This document shows positions 8,318 to 18,129 of a DNA stretch of 49,394 bases, piece after piece (position 1 is the first letter of the stretch; the number at the start of each line of letters is the position of its first letter). The stretch is taken from assembly GCA_037129695.1 (NCBI GenBank), contig JBAXUL010000013.1, forward strand, positions 1-49,394, given 5' to 3'. The translations under genes and the position numbers were made by a program. The notes beneath the pieces are model-generated. The model worked only from the letters and a program-made list of their open reading frames with translations. It was not told the origin of the DNA and made no database searches. This DNA comes from CAINVV01 sp037129695. GTDB taxonomy: Bacteria; Bacteroidota; Bacteroidia; Bacteroidales; Prolixibacteraceae.

Positions 8318-10435
8318 ATGTTTCTTGCTAGAAGACTATTTATTTGGATTGGGTTATCCCTCTCTTTGACCAGTTTTGGAAATACGCTCCCTATACCTGA
8401 ATATCCTGCCAATTTGAAGCAATTGCACCAAAATATCTGGTCCGATTTAATGAAAAATGCGACTGAAAAAGACAACATCGGGAAGATCGCAGGCCAGCTT
8501 AACGACAAGGGCGAGTGGCCCGACATTGACTATACGAGCCAACAAAGGGGCGACTGGCCACCTTCCATCCATCTCAGCCGTTTGCAGTCCATGGCCAAAG
8601 CATTTCAGAGCGCTGGATCTGCCCTTGATCATGATCCGTTTCTTCTGGCAAAGATTCATCTTGCCCTCAATTACTGGCTCGCACACGATCTGCAGTGTCC
8701 CAACTGGTGGTATCCCGAAATCGGTGTACCCATGTCTCTAGCCCCGACGCTGATACTGATGGAGAATGAGCTTTCCAAAGATCAGCTGGCAGCGGGAATC
8801 AAAATTCTGGACAGGGCCAAAATACGGATGACTGGACAGAACAAAGTCTGGCTATCGGGTAATGTGTTGCTGAAATCCCTGCTTTTGAGGGATAGCGAAA
8901 CCATCCGAAAAGCGTCAGCTTCCATCCAGGAAGAGCTGAAGGTAAGCCTCGAGGAAGGAATACAGCCGGATAATTCATTCCATCAGCACGGTCCGCAGAT
9001 TCAATTCGGCAATTACGGTCTTGCCTATTCCGGTGACATGATCAAATGGATCAGAATTCTCAGGAATACTCCCTTCAGTTTCGATGAAAGCAAGATTGCC
9101 ATTTTGCGCAACTACCTGATCGAAGGACAACAGTGGATCGTATGGAAGAACCAGATGGACATCAGCGCCTGTGGAAGGCAGCTTTTTGTGGATGCGCAGA
9201 TGGGAAAAGCGCGGAGTCTTGCCGGTGCTATCCGACAGATGGAAACGCTGGATCCGGGATATACAGTCAACTATCAAAAAGCCAACCAATATGAAACACT
9301 CTCCGGAAACAGACACTTCTGGAACTCCGATTTCCAGATTCAGCGATCGCCGGCTTACTATTTTTCTGTAAAAATGTGTTCCGAGCGCGTCATCGGCGCC
9401 GAATCGTGCAATTCCGAAAATATCCGCGGCTATTATCTTGGCGATGGTGCTACCTATCTGTACCAATCCGGAACCGAGTATGAAAACATATTCCCCTACT
9501 GGGACTGGAAAAAGATTCCCGGCACTACCACCTTGCAGGATGACAAGGAGTTGCCGGTACTCACCGCCAGCGGATACAGGATAAAAAGTCGGTTTGTCGG
9601 CGGTGTTTCAGACGGGAAAAATGGCATTGCCGTGATTGACTACAACAGAAACGGAATTACCGCCAGAAAATCCTGGTTCAATTTCGAAGGTATGATTGTT
9701 TGTCTGGGTTCAGGGATCAATTCAAAAGAAAGTTTCCCCGTTGCTACCACCATCAACCAAAGTTTCCTCCGGGGCGAAGTCCTGATGAAAGAGAAATCGG
9801 AAAAGGCAGTTCCGGCTGAATCTTCCGTTTCATGCACACCACAATGGATCTTGCACGACCATACCGGTTACTTTTTCCCCGATGGAGGAAACCTCCAACT
9901 CGAAACAAAAAAGGTGGCCGGGTCGTGGAACCAGGTTGCCCTGATGTACAAACCGGAAACCATCAGCGCCGGCATATTCAAATTATGGTTCAATCATGCT
10001 GCGAATCCTGCAAACAGGGATTATGCCTATTTCCTGGTTCCGGGAGCAACAAAAGAAAAACTACAAAGCATGGAGACAAGACCGGCATTCAAAATTCTGA
10101 AGAATGACACGACCATTCAGGCCATCGTTTCTGCCGATCAATCAGTAAGTGGAGCCGTATTCTACAAAGCCGGAATAATTGATTTGACTGTAGCTGTCGA
10201 AGTCGACAGTCCATGCGTGGTGATGGTGAAAAGATCAGGTAAAATGGTAAGTCTTTCGGTTTCAGACCCTACTCATCTATTGGATCAGATCAAGTTAACA
10301 CTGAAAGGCAAATTTAAAACCGAGAATCAGTCAGTTTCATTGAAAACCGAACAGGGAAAATCAATTTTAGTGGTTCATATTCCAAAAGCAGAAGAAGCCG
10401 GTAAAACGGTAACGATGAGTCTGGTCGCATTGTAG
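8318..10435 (+). CDS. Polysaccharide lyase family 8
   Basis: A 705-residue secreted lyase. Translation can be read from 8216, but ATG 8318 begins the signal sequence MFLARRLFIWIGLSLSLTSF and avoids overlap with the upstream gene. The N-terminal alpha domain carries the PL8 active site: Asn129 with Trp130-Trp131 (NWW), His224 in FHQHG, Tyr233/Tyr237 in YGLAYSGD, and Arg287 in CGRQL. The beta-sandwich part contains RGYYLGDGATYLY (369-381), PGTTT (401-405) and the ITARKSWF segment, all typical of Lyase_8, then a small C-terminal domain. PL8 enzymes act on hyaluronate, chondroitin sulfate or xanthan. No GAG-specific hexosaminidase is nearby, so another beta-glucuronate-containing chain is possible. 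It is the last gene of the first block and faces the sensor gene. Confidence 0.92.
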   Translation: MFLARRLFIWIGLSLSLTSFGNTLPIPEYPANLKQLHQNIWSDLMKNATEKDNIGKIAGQLNDKGEWPDIDYTSQQRGDWPPSIHLSRLQSMAKAFQSAGSALDHDPFLLAKIHLALNYWLAHDLQCPNWWYPEIGVPMSLAPTLILMENELSKDQLAAGIKILDRAKIRMTGQNKVWLSGNVLLKSLLLRDSETIRKASASIQEELKVSLEEGIQPDNSFHQHGPQIQFGNYGLAYSGDMIKWIRILRNTPFSFDESKIAILRNYLIEGQQWIVWKNQMDISACGRQLFVDAQMGKARSLAGAIRQMETLDPGYTVNYQKANQYETLSGNRHFWNSDFQIQRSPAYYFSVKMCSERVIGAESCNSENIRGYYLGDGATYLYQSGTEYENIFPYWDWKKIPGTTTLQDDKELPVLTASGYRIKSRFVGGVSDGKNGIAVIDYNRNGITARKSWFNFEGMIVCLGSGINSKESFPVATTINQSFLRGEVLMKEKSEKAVPAESSVSCTPQWILHDHTGYFFPDGGNLQLETKKVAGSWNQVALMYKPETISAGIFKLWFNHAANPANRDYAYFLVPGATKEKLQSMETRPAFKILKNDTTIQAIVSADQSVSGAVFYKAGIIDLTVAVEVDSPCVVMVKRSGKMVSLSVSDPTHLLDQIKLTLKGKFKTENQSVSLKTEQGKSILVVHIPKAEEAGKTVTMSLVAL

Positions 10436-10461
10436 CATAATTGACACTTCCCTGTTTTTGC

Positions 10462-10519
10462 GCAAAGAGGCAAGAACGCAAATAGAATTAACTCCTACTT
10501 TGCGTTCTTGCCTCTTTGC
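10462..10519. terminator. Bidirectional terminator-like hairpin between convergent genes
   Basis: A perfect 21-bp inverted repeat (10462-10482 and 10499-10519) with a 16-nt loop lies between the converging PL8 and sensor genes. The arms are purine- and pyrimidine-rich (GCAAAGAGGCAAGAACGC on the plus strand). The position between two 3' ends fits a shared terminator. The absence of a clean U-tract, and a length unusual for an intrinsic terminator, leave room for a mobile repeat of the REP type. Confidence 0.7.
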
Positions 10520-10553
10520 ACGAAATAATAAGGCCTAACCTTGCCCGGAGTTT

Positions 10554-13500
10554 TTAGTGGAAGGTGACATATTCGGTCGGAGTTTTGCCAAAATGCTCCT
10601 TAAATGATCTCGTAAAATAGGAATGTGAATTGAAGCCCGCCTTTGCACTGACCTCCTCAATGTTATTGCCTCCGTCCTTCAGCAACCTTGCGGCATATTC
10701 CAGCCGGATGGTACGGATAAAGTCGGTGGCAGATTTACCTGTCAGTGCTTTCAATTTGCGGTAAAGCGTACTCTGACTCAGGTTCAGGTGACTGGCCAGT
10801 AATTCGATGTCCAATTTCTCGTCTGTCAGATTTTTTTCCACAAACGAGATAGCCCTTGCCATCATTTTTTGATCCGGAGAATCTTCTGTTTCCGTTTCGA
10901 ATCCGAGCGCAATCTTCTTCGAATAATACTCCTGCAAGGCCAAACGTCCGGCAAAGATATTTTTGATCCGGGCAATCAGAACCTCACTATTGAAAGGCTT
11001 TTCAATGTAATCATCGGCACCGGTAGAGAAACCTTCAATCTTATTTTCAGCGGAAGTCAATGCGGTAAGCAAAATGATTGGGATGTGACTCGTCTTTAAA
11101 TTGTTCTTTAATTCATCCACCAATTCGAATCCGCTTTTCCCGGGCATCATGACATCAGAGATAATCAGGTCAGGAAGGTATATCTGTGCCTTTTCAATTC
11201 CTTCCACACCTGTCTGAGCGGTAATAATGCGGTATTCTTCCGTTAGGATCTGGGTGATAAAGTTGCTCAGATCAAGGTGATCTTCCACCACCAGAACCAC
11301 CTTATCTGATTTTCGTTTTGTTTTATCCTGACTGATCCAGTTTTCAGAGTAGGAAACCAGGTCATTATTACCCGATTGGTTTTCATCATGAACCGGATGT
11401 GGAGCATGGATATCTTCATGCTCCATTACATCCACCTGCCCGGTTTCTGTAATATCGGCATAAGGGAGCCGGATGCGGAATACAGATCCTGCACCCTCTT
11501 CTGATTCAAGTTCGATCTCCCCTTCATGAAGCAATATCAGATGCTTGGTCAGATGCAGCCCAATACCCGTTCCACTTTGAGGATTCTTTATATTTTCGGC
11601 ACGGAAGAATCGATCGAATACTTTTTCCATGTCATTGGGTTGAATTCCCGGACCATTATCTGCGACAGATATCTGAATGTAATTTTTGGCATTCAATTCT
11701 CCAATAACGAACTTATTGGGAGATGTTTTAACCAATTTATCTTTTTGTCCCTGTGATATTTCAACCTGAATCGTTCCCCTGTCAGGTGTAAATTTGAAAG
11801 CATTTGACAACAGGTTAAAAACTGCCTTATCAATTTTCTCTGCATCAAAGGGCAGGACGATAGGATCTTCAAGGCTCACAAACACGTAATTGATATCCTT
11901 TTGTTTGGCGACATCAATAAAATAGTTGAAAATTTCACGTACGAAGATCACGAGATCCGTTTTGACCACACTCAATTCCGCCTTATTCTCTTCGATCTTT
12001 CTGAATTCGAGCAGCTGATTAATGAGTTTAAGCAATCTGCCTGCGTTGCGCTTAATCAGCGACAACTGGTTGAATTGTCCCTGATCCAGTCCCGGGGAAT
12101 GGATCAAGGTTTCAACAGGTCCGGTAATCAAGGTAAGCGGTGTTCTGAGCTCATGTGAGATATTTGTGAAAAAATTCAGCTTATTCTGGTGCGATTTTTC
12201 CTCTTCGATCCTTTTCAAACGCTCAATTTCTATCTGATGTTCCAGTCTGGTGCGATAAAGAATGATGCGACGTACCATCAATCCAAGTACCACAAAAAGT
12301 AAAAAGTAGATGGCAAGTGCAATCTTACTCAGGAACAAGGGGCGGTCGATCGCGATTGTCAAGGTAGCCGGCTCAAGATTCCAAACCATGTCGTTGTTAC
12401 AAGCCACCACCTCAAAAACATATTCTCCGGGCGAGATGTTGGTATAGGTGGCCTTCGAAACAGGCCCGGCATCTATCCAGTTGGGATCGAAACCTTTCAG
12501 CCTGTACCTGAACTGGTTTTTTTGTGGGTTGAGATAGTTCTGTGCAATGAACTCGATACTGAATGAATTCTGTCCCGAATTTAAACGAAGTTTTTTGAGC
12601 TCATAAAAAGGCTTGTCGAGTGGTGAATCTTTCTGTCCGGGAAGTATCTCCTTGTGATTGATGAAGATGCGTGAAAAATAAACTTTGGGTTTGAAAGGAT
12701 TGACCTGCATGTCGGAAGGATTGAAAGCCACCAATCCTGTGGTACTTCCAAAATAGATTTTCCCGGAGGAGGTTTGACAAAAGGCACCTGCATTGAATAA
12801 ATTACCATGAAGGCCGTCCGATACATTGTAGTTGAGCCGCTCACCCGTTACCGGATTGAATGAAAAAATGCCTGAATTGGAACTAATCCAGATGGATGGA
12901 GTTCCAGGATCAACAATTCCATAAACAGAAACCAGCGTTCCATTGAAATAGAGGGGAAACTGACTGATTTTGCGTGACTTATCCACGGAGAACAGCCCAT
13001 GATCCGTTCCTAGCCATATTAACCCATTCTTTCCGCCTGAGACGGTATAAACCTGTGTTGGACTTTTTCCCACTTCATTTTCCAGTGGCAGCCACTCAAA
13101 AACATCGGAATCTTTAGCCTTGATGGAAACTCCCAAACTTGAAATAATCCATAGATTTCCGGAAGCATCCAAATATAATTTTTTTAGATTATTTGAAATC
13201 AGCACATTACTGTCCACACCCTGGTTAACAAACTGCTTAATTGATTGATCGGCATATTTGTAATAATATAGCCCACTTCCGAAAGTGGCAATCCACATTC
13301 CATAGCCATCATCCACCATGTCATATACATTTTTGCCGCCAAGAATCAGGTACTTAAAAGTCGATTCCCCGAGCTTTTGGAAAAAAACACCCTCATTGTA
13401 TGTACCTAGCCAGAAATTCCCCTTCTTGTCACAACAAATGCATTTGATATTGGTCACCAATGAATTTTTGTTTCCTTTCAGTTCAATGTGTCTGAAGATT

Positions 13501-14657
13501 TGACGCTGCTCATTGAACATATCCAAACCATGTCCGTCCGTCCCAATCCAGATGACTCCTTCAGTATCTTCGGAGATCGCATTGATCAAATTGCCACTGA
13601 TTGAATTTTCATCATGAGAATGCTGATAAGTGACAAAGGTATTGGCGAATGAGTTCAGATAACCAACCCCTCCGCGCCAGGTACCGATCCACAGGCCCTT
13701 CTGCCGGTCTTCCATCAAGGAATTGACGGAGTTATCCGGTAATGAGAATTGGTTGTCGTAATCAGTAAGATATTGGTTGAAATTACCCTCCTGCCACTCG
13801 ATTAACCCTTTGTAAGTGGCAATCCATATTTTTCCGTCACTGGTCTTCAATACATCCCTGATCCTGTTCGAATACAAATCCTTATTTTGACTGTTATTGA
13901 AATAAACATCGATCAGTTTCCCCTCGGTGGTGTATCTCTGCAATCCATACCCATCCGTTGATATCCATAATATTTTATTGATCAAATAGATACCGAATAT
14001 TTTAATCGGCGACAAATCCATATTCAATGGAGCAGCGATCAACGTATTGGCATTGACAGCATACAACTCACCCAAACTATTCGCAGCATAGATATGATCC
14101 TGGTCATCAAAACAAAAGGCATTGACATTAAGTCGTCCATTGCCGTTCCTGACATAAACCAGTTCCATTTTTGAAGAATCCAGCCTCGCCAAAAAATTAC
14201 TCTCCACCATCCATATCTCCCCTTTGCTATTCTGCTTGATATCTGTAGGATAGAGAACCTTTCCGGGTGTCTCTCGGTCAGCTATCTTCACCGCATCCAA
14301 TTGCCAGGTATGGTTATTGAATTTGGAGATTCCGGCATTGGTACCAACCCAAATCGAATTAGCCCTGTCGATAAGCAAACTCGTGATGTAGTTATTGGTA
14401 TGAGATACACCGGGCTGGTACTTTGGTTCGAAACTTATAAAATCCTGCGAGTTAAATTGATATAATTTTTCGCGGGTAACAAACCAAACAAATCCCTGCT
14501 TATCCTGAGCCAATTCAACCACTGGCGACAAGGTAAAACCACCTTCAGGCGAGATTCGTCTGAAAGGCAGATTTTGGTTCACTGCAATTGATCCATAAGA
14601 CTTGAACAAGAGCAGGAAGAAAAGAAAACTACGAATTAGCTGGCGAAGAAATGTCAT
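10554..14657 (-). CDS. Hybrid two-component system sensor/regulator (HTCS, SusR-like)
   Basis: A 1367-residue one-chain regulator. The start at 14657 gives the signal segment MTFLRQLIRSFLFFLLLF; a codon seven residues upstream (14678) is also possible. In order: periplasmic two-propeller sensor made of Reg_prop repeats (for example IWVGTNAGISKF, LWIGTWRGGVGYL, IWIGTDGHGLDMF), a Y_Y_Y domain (about 700-770), a transmembrane helix (about 775-800), HisKA with phospho-His835 in SHELRTPLTL, HATPase_c (DNGPGIQP, GTGIGLHL), a receiver domain with phospho-Asp1168 in DLIISDVMMPG, and a C-terminal AraC-type HTH (about 1265-1367). HTCS proteins bind an oligosaccharide with the propeller and activate the neighbouring PUL. 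It is the only minus-strand gene, divergent from susC and convergent with the PL8 gene, so it most likely controls both flanks. Confidence 0.96.
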   Translation of the reverse strand: MTFLRQLIRSFLFFLLLFKSYGSIAVNQNLPFRRISPEGGFTLSPVVELAQDKQGFVWFVTREKLYQFNSQDFISFEPKYQPGVSHTNNYITSLLIDRANSIWVGTNAGISKFNNHTWQLDAVKIADRETPGKVLYPTDIKQNSKGEIWMVESNFLARLDSSKMELVYVRNGNGRLNVNAFCFDDQDHIYAANSLGELYAVNANTLIAAPLNMDLSPIKIFGIYLINKILWISTDGYGLQRYTTEGKLIDVYFNNSQNKDLYSNRIRDVLKTSDGKIWIATYKGLIEWQEGNFNQYLTDYDNQFSLPDNSVNSLMEDRQKGLWIGTWRGGVGYLNSFANTFVTYQHSHDENSISGNLINAISEDTEGVIWIGTDGHGLDMFNEQRQIFRHIELKGNKNSLVTNIKCICCDKKGNFWLGTYNEGVFFQKLGESTFKYLILGGKNVYDMVDDGYGMWIATFGSGLYYYKYADQSIKQFVNQGVDSNVLISNNLKKLYLDASGNLWIISSLGVSIKAKDSDVFEWLPLENEVGKSPTQVYTVSGGKNGLIWLGTDHGLFSVDKSRKISQFPLYFNGTLVSVYGIVDPGTPSIWISSNSGIFSFNPVTGERLNYNVSDGLHGNLFNAGAFCQTSSGKIYFGSTTGLVAFNPSDMQVNPFKPKVYFSRIFINHKEILPGQKDSPLDKPFYELKKLRLNSGQNSFSIEFIAQNYLNPQKNQFRYRLKGFDPNWIDAGPVSKATYTNISPGEYVFEVVACNNDMVWNLEPATLTIAIDRPLFLSKIALAIYFLLFVVLGLMVRRIILYRTRLEHQIEIERLKRIEEEKSHQNKLNFFTNISHELRTPLTLITGPVETLIHSPGLDQGQFNQLSLIKRNAGRLLKLINQLLEFRKIEENKAELSVVKTDLVIFVREIFNYFIDVAKQKDINYVFVSLEDPIVLPFDAEKIDKAVFNLLSNAFKFTPDRGTIQVEISQGQKDKLVKTSPNKFVIGELNAKNYIQISVADNGPGIQPNDMEKVFDRFFRAENIKNPQSGTGIGLHLTKHLILLHEGEIELESEEGAGSVFRIRLPYADITETGQVDVMEHEDIHAPHPVHDENQSGNNDLVSYSENWISQDKTKRKSDKVVLVVEDHLDLSNFITQILTEEYRIITAQTGVEGIEKAQIYLPDLIISDVMMPGKSGFELVDELKNNLKTSHIPIILLTALTSAENKIEGFSTGADDYIEKPFNSEVLIARIKNIFAGRLALQEYYSKKIALGFETETEDSPDQKMMARAISFVEKNLTDEKLDIELLASHLNLSQSTLYRKLKALTGKSATDFIRTIRLEYAARLLKDGGNNIEEVSAKAGFNSHSYFTRSFKEHFGKTPTEYVTFH

Positions 14658-14886
14658 ACAGGTTTGATAGATGACCAAAAATACTTAAAAATAGCAGTCG
14701 GTTGCTGAAAAATAAATTGAAAATGTATTTTTTGCTTGTGACTACAAATACCGCTGTCATTTTTTCGTCATCCGTGAACGGTTTGTTCAAATTTGAAACA
14801 TTGCTTCAAAAAAATGAAATCAAATTGATAGAAGAACGCTTCTGCAATCAATAATTTTAATCCACAAACTAATTAAAATTCGACTT
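14658..14886. promoter_or_regulatory. Divergent regulatory region between HTCS and susC
   Basis: These 229 bp separate the HTCS start and the susC start on opposite strands, so both promoters must lie here. The stretch is very AT-rich. I could not find a convincing Bacteroidota -33 TTTG / -7 TAnnTTTG pair at good spacing. A perfect 12-bp palindrome, TTCAAATTTGAA, at 14786-14797 is a possible binding site, about 90 bp before the susC ATG. Confidence 0.5.
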
Positions 14887-17800
14887 ATGAACCAACCGCA
14901 TTTTAAATGGCGGATCATCCCATTATTGGTAATGGTTGTTGTTCTGCTAGTGATTAATGTACAGGCCCAGGATATCACCATCCGTGGTAAAGTAGTCGCT
15001 GCAACCGACAATTCTCCCTTGCCAGGTGTCTCCGTGATCGTAAAAGGCACCACCAACGGAGTTACCACGGATACCGAAGGCAAATTTTCGCTCAAAGTTC
15101 CATCCAACATGAAAACGCTGGTGTTTTCATTTCTCGGAATGAATACGCAGGAGGTGGTAATCACCGGGAAAACGACCATCAATATAAGCATGAAAGAAAG
15201 CAATGTTGGTATTGATGAAGTCGTCGTTGTTGGTTATGGAACACAAAAAAAGTCACATTTAACAGGCTCAGTGGCCTCACTGAAAAGTGAAGGTCTGGAT
15301 GAAATTCCCGTTTCTGGAGTTAGCCAGGTTTTACAGGGAAGAATGGCCGGTGTAACTGTTCAGCAAACCGACCCCATGGCAGGAGAATCTGCAGTAATTC
15401 GGGTACGCGGAATGGGTTCAATCAGCGCGGCTGTTGATCCTTTGGTTGTGGTGGACGGATTCCCAATACCCGATGGCTTGTCATCAGTAAGTATGGGTAA
15501 CGTTGAATCCATCGAGGTCCTCAAGGATGCTGCTTCAGCAGCCATGTATGGATCGCGTGCCTCAGGCGGTGTCATTTTGGTGACCACCAAAGGAGGGAAC
15601 AGTACAAAACCAAAATACAACTTCAAAATGTATTCCGGTCCCAAAACTGCATTGAAACTCCCCAACATCCTGAACAATGACCAATATGTTCAGCTCCAGT
15701 ACGATGAAGCAGCCATGCGAATGCAAGACCCTAAAGTGGACGGAACAACGGCAACGATGAAGTTCAATTTATCCACCGATGCAGATAAAGCGGCATTGCT
15801 GATGACAAAATACTACATCGATCAGCCGACAGACTGGGTTAAAGAGGTCATGCGCGACCAGGGTTCCATTCAAAACTACCAATTGAGCGCCTCAGGTGGC
15901 AACAAGGATGTAAAATACTATATATCCGGAACTTATAATAGCGAAGGAGGCATAGCCAAATATAGCAATTATGACAAGTACAACTTCCTGGCAAAGGTTG
16001 ATATCAATTTGTCCAAAATAGTAAGCATTGGATTTAATCTCTCCCCAACCTACAGCAAGCAAACAAAACCGGCAGTAGGTCTGTCAGAAGTTGCAAGAAG
16101 TTCGTCCTGGCTTCCCGTAAGGCACAATGCAGCGACGGCAGCCCTGACAGGCAAAATTGCAGGCGATTATGCAATGGCAGGCGATTTTTCCGCTGTCAAT
16201 ATATCAGGGATCGGACTGAACGGAGAAACCTGGGATATTCCAAGCGCTAGTCTTTCCGGATCATCTGCACAAAACCCTACCTCCATCAACGAGCGCACCA
16301 AAATCAGTACCGATGATTACAGATTGCAAAGTAATAGTTATGTAACTGTCAATATTTTACCTGAATTACAGTTTAAAACTTCAAATGGGGCCTACGTACA
16401 ATACAAAGAGTACAACAACGAACAAAAAACTTCCGCGTCCAAATCTGGCAATCCGAATACCCTTTCTCGTCAAATTACCATGCATTCTGAGTTGTTATCA
16501 GAAAACACTCTGAATTACAACAAGAAAGCAGGCGATCATGAATTCTCCGGATTGCTTGGTATAACCTATCAAAAGACCGGCGACAACTACAATCAGATTG
16601 TAGGTACCAATTTCCCGAATGATGACATGCTGTCATTCAACCTGGCTTCTGCGCTGATTCTCGATAGCCCTGCAGCCAGCGGAACAACTTCATTTTATTA
16701 CACCGAAGCCCTTTTGTCGTATATTGGCAGAATTACCTATGCCTACCAAGGAAAATACCTTCTGTCGGCAAGTATCCGTGCTGACGGTAGTTCAAAATTT
16801 GCGGAAGGCCACAAATGGGGCACTTTCCCTGCTGCTTCCTTCGGATGGCGTGCCTCCGAGGAAAAATTCCTCAAAAAATCCGAATGGCTTTCAAACCTGA
16901 AATTGCGTGCGAGCTATGGATTAACAGGGAATAATAGCATCCCTCAGTATTCCTATCTGAATGCGCTTAATACTTCAAACTATGTAACAGGAACAGGAAA
17001 CGGCACTTTGATTCCCGGCATGGCTGCCACTGATCCGTTTATCGGAAATCCCAATATTACCTGGGAACAAACATCCGAAGGAAATTTCGGAATTGATCTT
17101 GGCTTGTTTAAAAGCAGAGTCAATCTGACAATGGAGTTTTATACCTCGAATACCATACAGTTGCTGCTTCAACAACCTGCCATGTACATCACAGGTCATC
17201 AGACATTCTGGAACAACATCGGCAAGGTTAACAACAAGGGTATTGAAATTGAGCTGAGCACAACGAATGTCAATTCAGGAGGCTTCACCTGGAAGACGAC
17301 AGGTAATTTTTCAACCAATAAAAACACCCTTCTGAGTTACGGAGACAAAGACTATCAGGATAACTTCGGTGAGAGGAGTGAAGTTTACAGGGCCATTGTA
17401 GGGCAACCATCCATCCAGTTTTTTGGTTATAAAAGTGATGGAGTCTGGAAAACTTTCGAAGAGGTTGCTGCAGCAAAAGCTGTGACTGATCCAACCGGTA
17501 AACCTTTTGTCTACACCAAATATCCGCCACTTGCCGGAGGACTGAAGGTAGTCAATACAAATGGTGACAACACCATTGATCCAAACGACCGTGTAATTCT
17601 TGGTTCACCATTTCCGGATTTCACATGGGGGATCACCAATACCTTTACCTACCGCGGATTTGATTTTAGTTTCATGGTACAAGGTGTTCAGGGAGGCAAG
17701 ATTATTGATGGGAACATGAACTACAATGAAACATTGCGCACGACTGCCAATTACCTTGCGAACAGATGGGTCAGTCCTTCTTTCCCGGGCGACGGAAAGA

Positions 17801-18129
17801 CAACTTTTGACAAAACAACGTCCGGTGGTGATCTTTGCCTCACCGATTATGTCATGCAGGATGCTTCTTATTTCGCCTTCAGAGACGTCACATTGGGTTA
17901 TCAGGTTCCTGATCAGATCATCAAAAAATTCAAGCTGAGCAGTGTGAGGGCCTATTGTACTGCCGCCAACCTACTCTATTTTATGGCGGCTGATTTCAAG
18001 GGGGTAAATCCGGAAGCACGATTTACCACCGGCCCCTATTCAAAAGCTTTCCCTCTAGTTTCCGGATATCAGCGTGGTACTTTTCCACTTACCAGATCAT
18101 TTGTTTTAGGCGTTGATATTAACTTCTAA
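14887..18129 (+). CDS. susC-like: SusC/RagA-family TonB-dependent outer-membrane receptor
   Basis: A 1080-residue outer-membrane importer of oligosaccharides that works with the SusD lipoprotein encoded next to it. It has a signal peptide (cleavage near residue 28), an N-terminal carboxypeptidase-D regulatory-like domain (about 30-103), the SusC hallmark DEVVVVGYGTQKKSHLTGSV at about 110-129, a plug domain (about 120-235), and a 22-strand barrel ending in a C-terminal aromatic (INF). There is no STN domain, so signalling through an anti-sigma factor is unlikely, in keeping with HTCS control. It is the first gene after the divergent promoter region. Its stop codon abuts the susD start directly (0 bp), so the two are almost surely co-translated. 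Confidence 0.96.
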   Translation: MNQPHFKWRIIPLLVMVVVLLVINVQAQDITIRGKVVAATDNSPLPGVSVIVKGTTNGVTTDTEGKFSLKVPSNMKTLVFSFLGMNTQEVVITGKTTINISMKESNVGIDEVVVVGYGTQKKSHLTGSVASLKSEGLDEIPVSGVSQVLQGRMAGVTVQQTDPMAGESAVIRVRGMGSISAAVDPLVVVDGFPIPDGLSSVSMGNVESIEVLKDAASAAMYGSRASGGVILVTTKGGNSTKPKYNFKMYSGPKTALKLPNILNNDQYVQLQYDEAAMRMQDPKVDGTTATMKFNLSTDADKAALLMTKYYIDQPTDWVKEVMRDQGSIQNYQLSASGGNKDVKYYISGTYNSEGGIAKYSNYDKYNFLAKVDINLSKIVSIGFNLSPTYSKQTKPAVGLSEVARSSSWLPVRHNAATAALTGKIAGDYAMAGDFSAVNISGIGLNGETWDIPSASLSGSSAQNPTSINERTKISTDDYRLQSNSYVTVNILPELQFKTSNGAYVQYKEYNNEQKTSASKSGNPNTLSRQITMHSELLSENTLNYNKKAGDHEFSGLLGITYQKTGDNYNQIVGTNFPNDDMLSFNLASALILDSPAASGTTSFYYTEALLSYIGRITYAYQGKYLLSASIRADGSSKFAEGHKWGTFPAASFGWRASEEKFLKKSEWLSNLKLRASYGLTGNNSIPQYSYLNALNTSNYVTGTGNGTLIPGMAATDPFIGNPNITWEQTSEGNFGIDLGLFKSRVNLTMEFYTSNTIQLLLQQPAMYITGHQTFWNNIGKVNNKGIEIELSTTNVNSGGFTWKTTGNFSTNKNTLLSYGDKDYQDNFGERSEVYRAIVGQPSIQFFGYKSDGVWKTFEEVAAAKAVTDPTGKPFVYTKYPPLAGGLKVVNTNGDNTIDPNDRVILGSPFPDFTWGITNTFTYRGFDFSFMVQGVQGGKIIDGNMNYNETLRTTANYLANRWVSPSFPGDGKTTFDKTTSGGDLCLTDYVMQDASYFAFRDVTLGYQVPDQIIKKFKLSSVRAYCTAANLLYFMAADFKGVNPEARFTTGPYSKAFPLVSGYQRGTFPLTRSFVLGVDINF

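Noticed and set aside
14820..15203. Minus-strand open frame of 127 codons over the susC start
   Set aside because: It is antisense to the susC leader and regulatory-like domain. No family is recognised.
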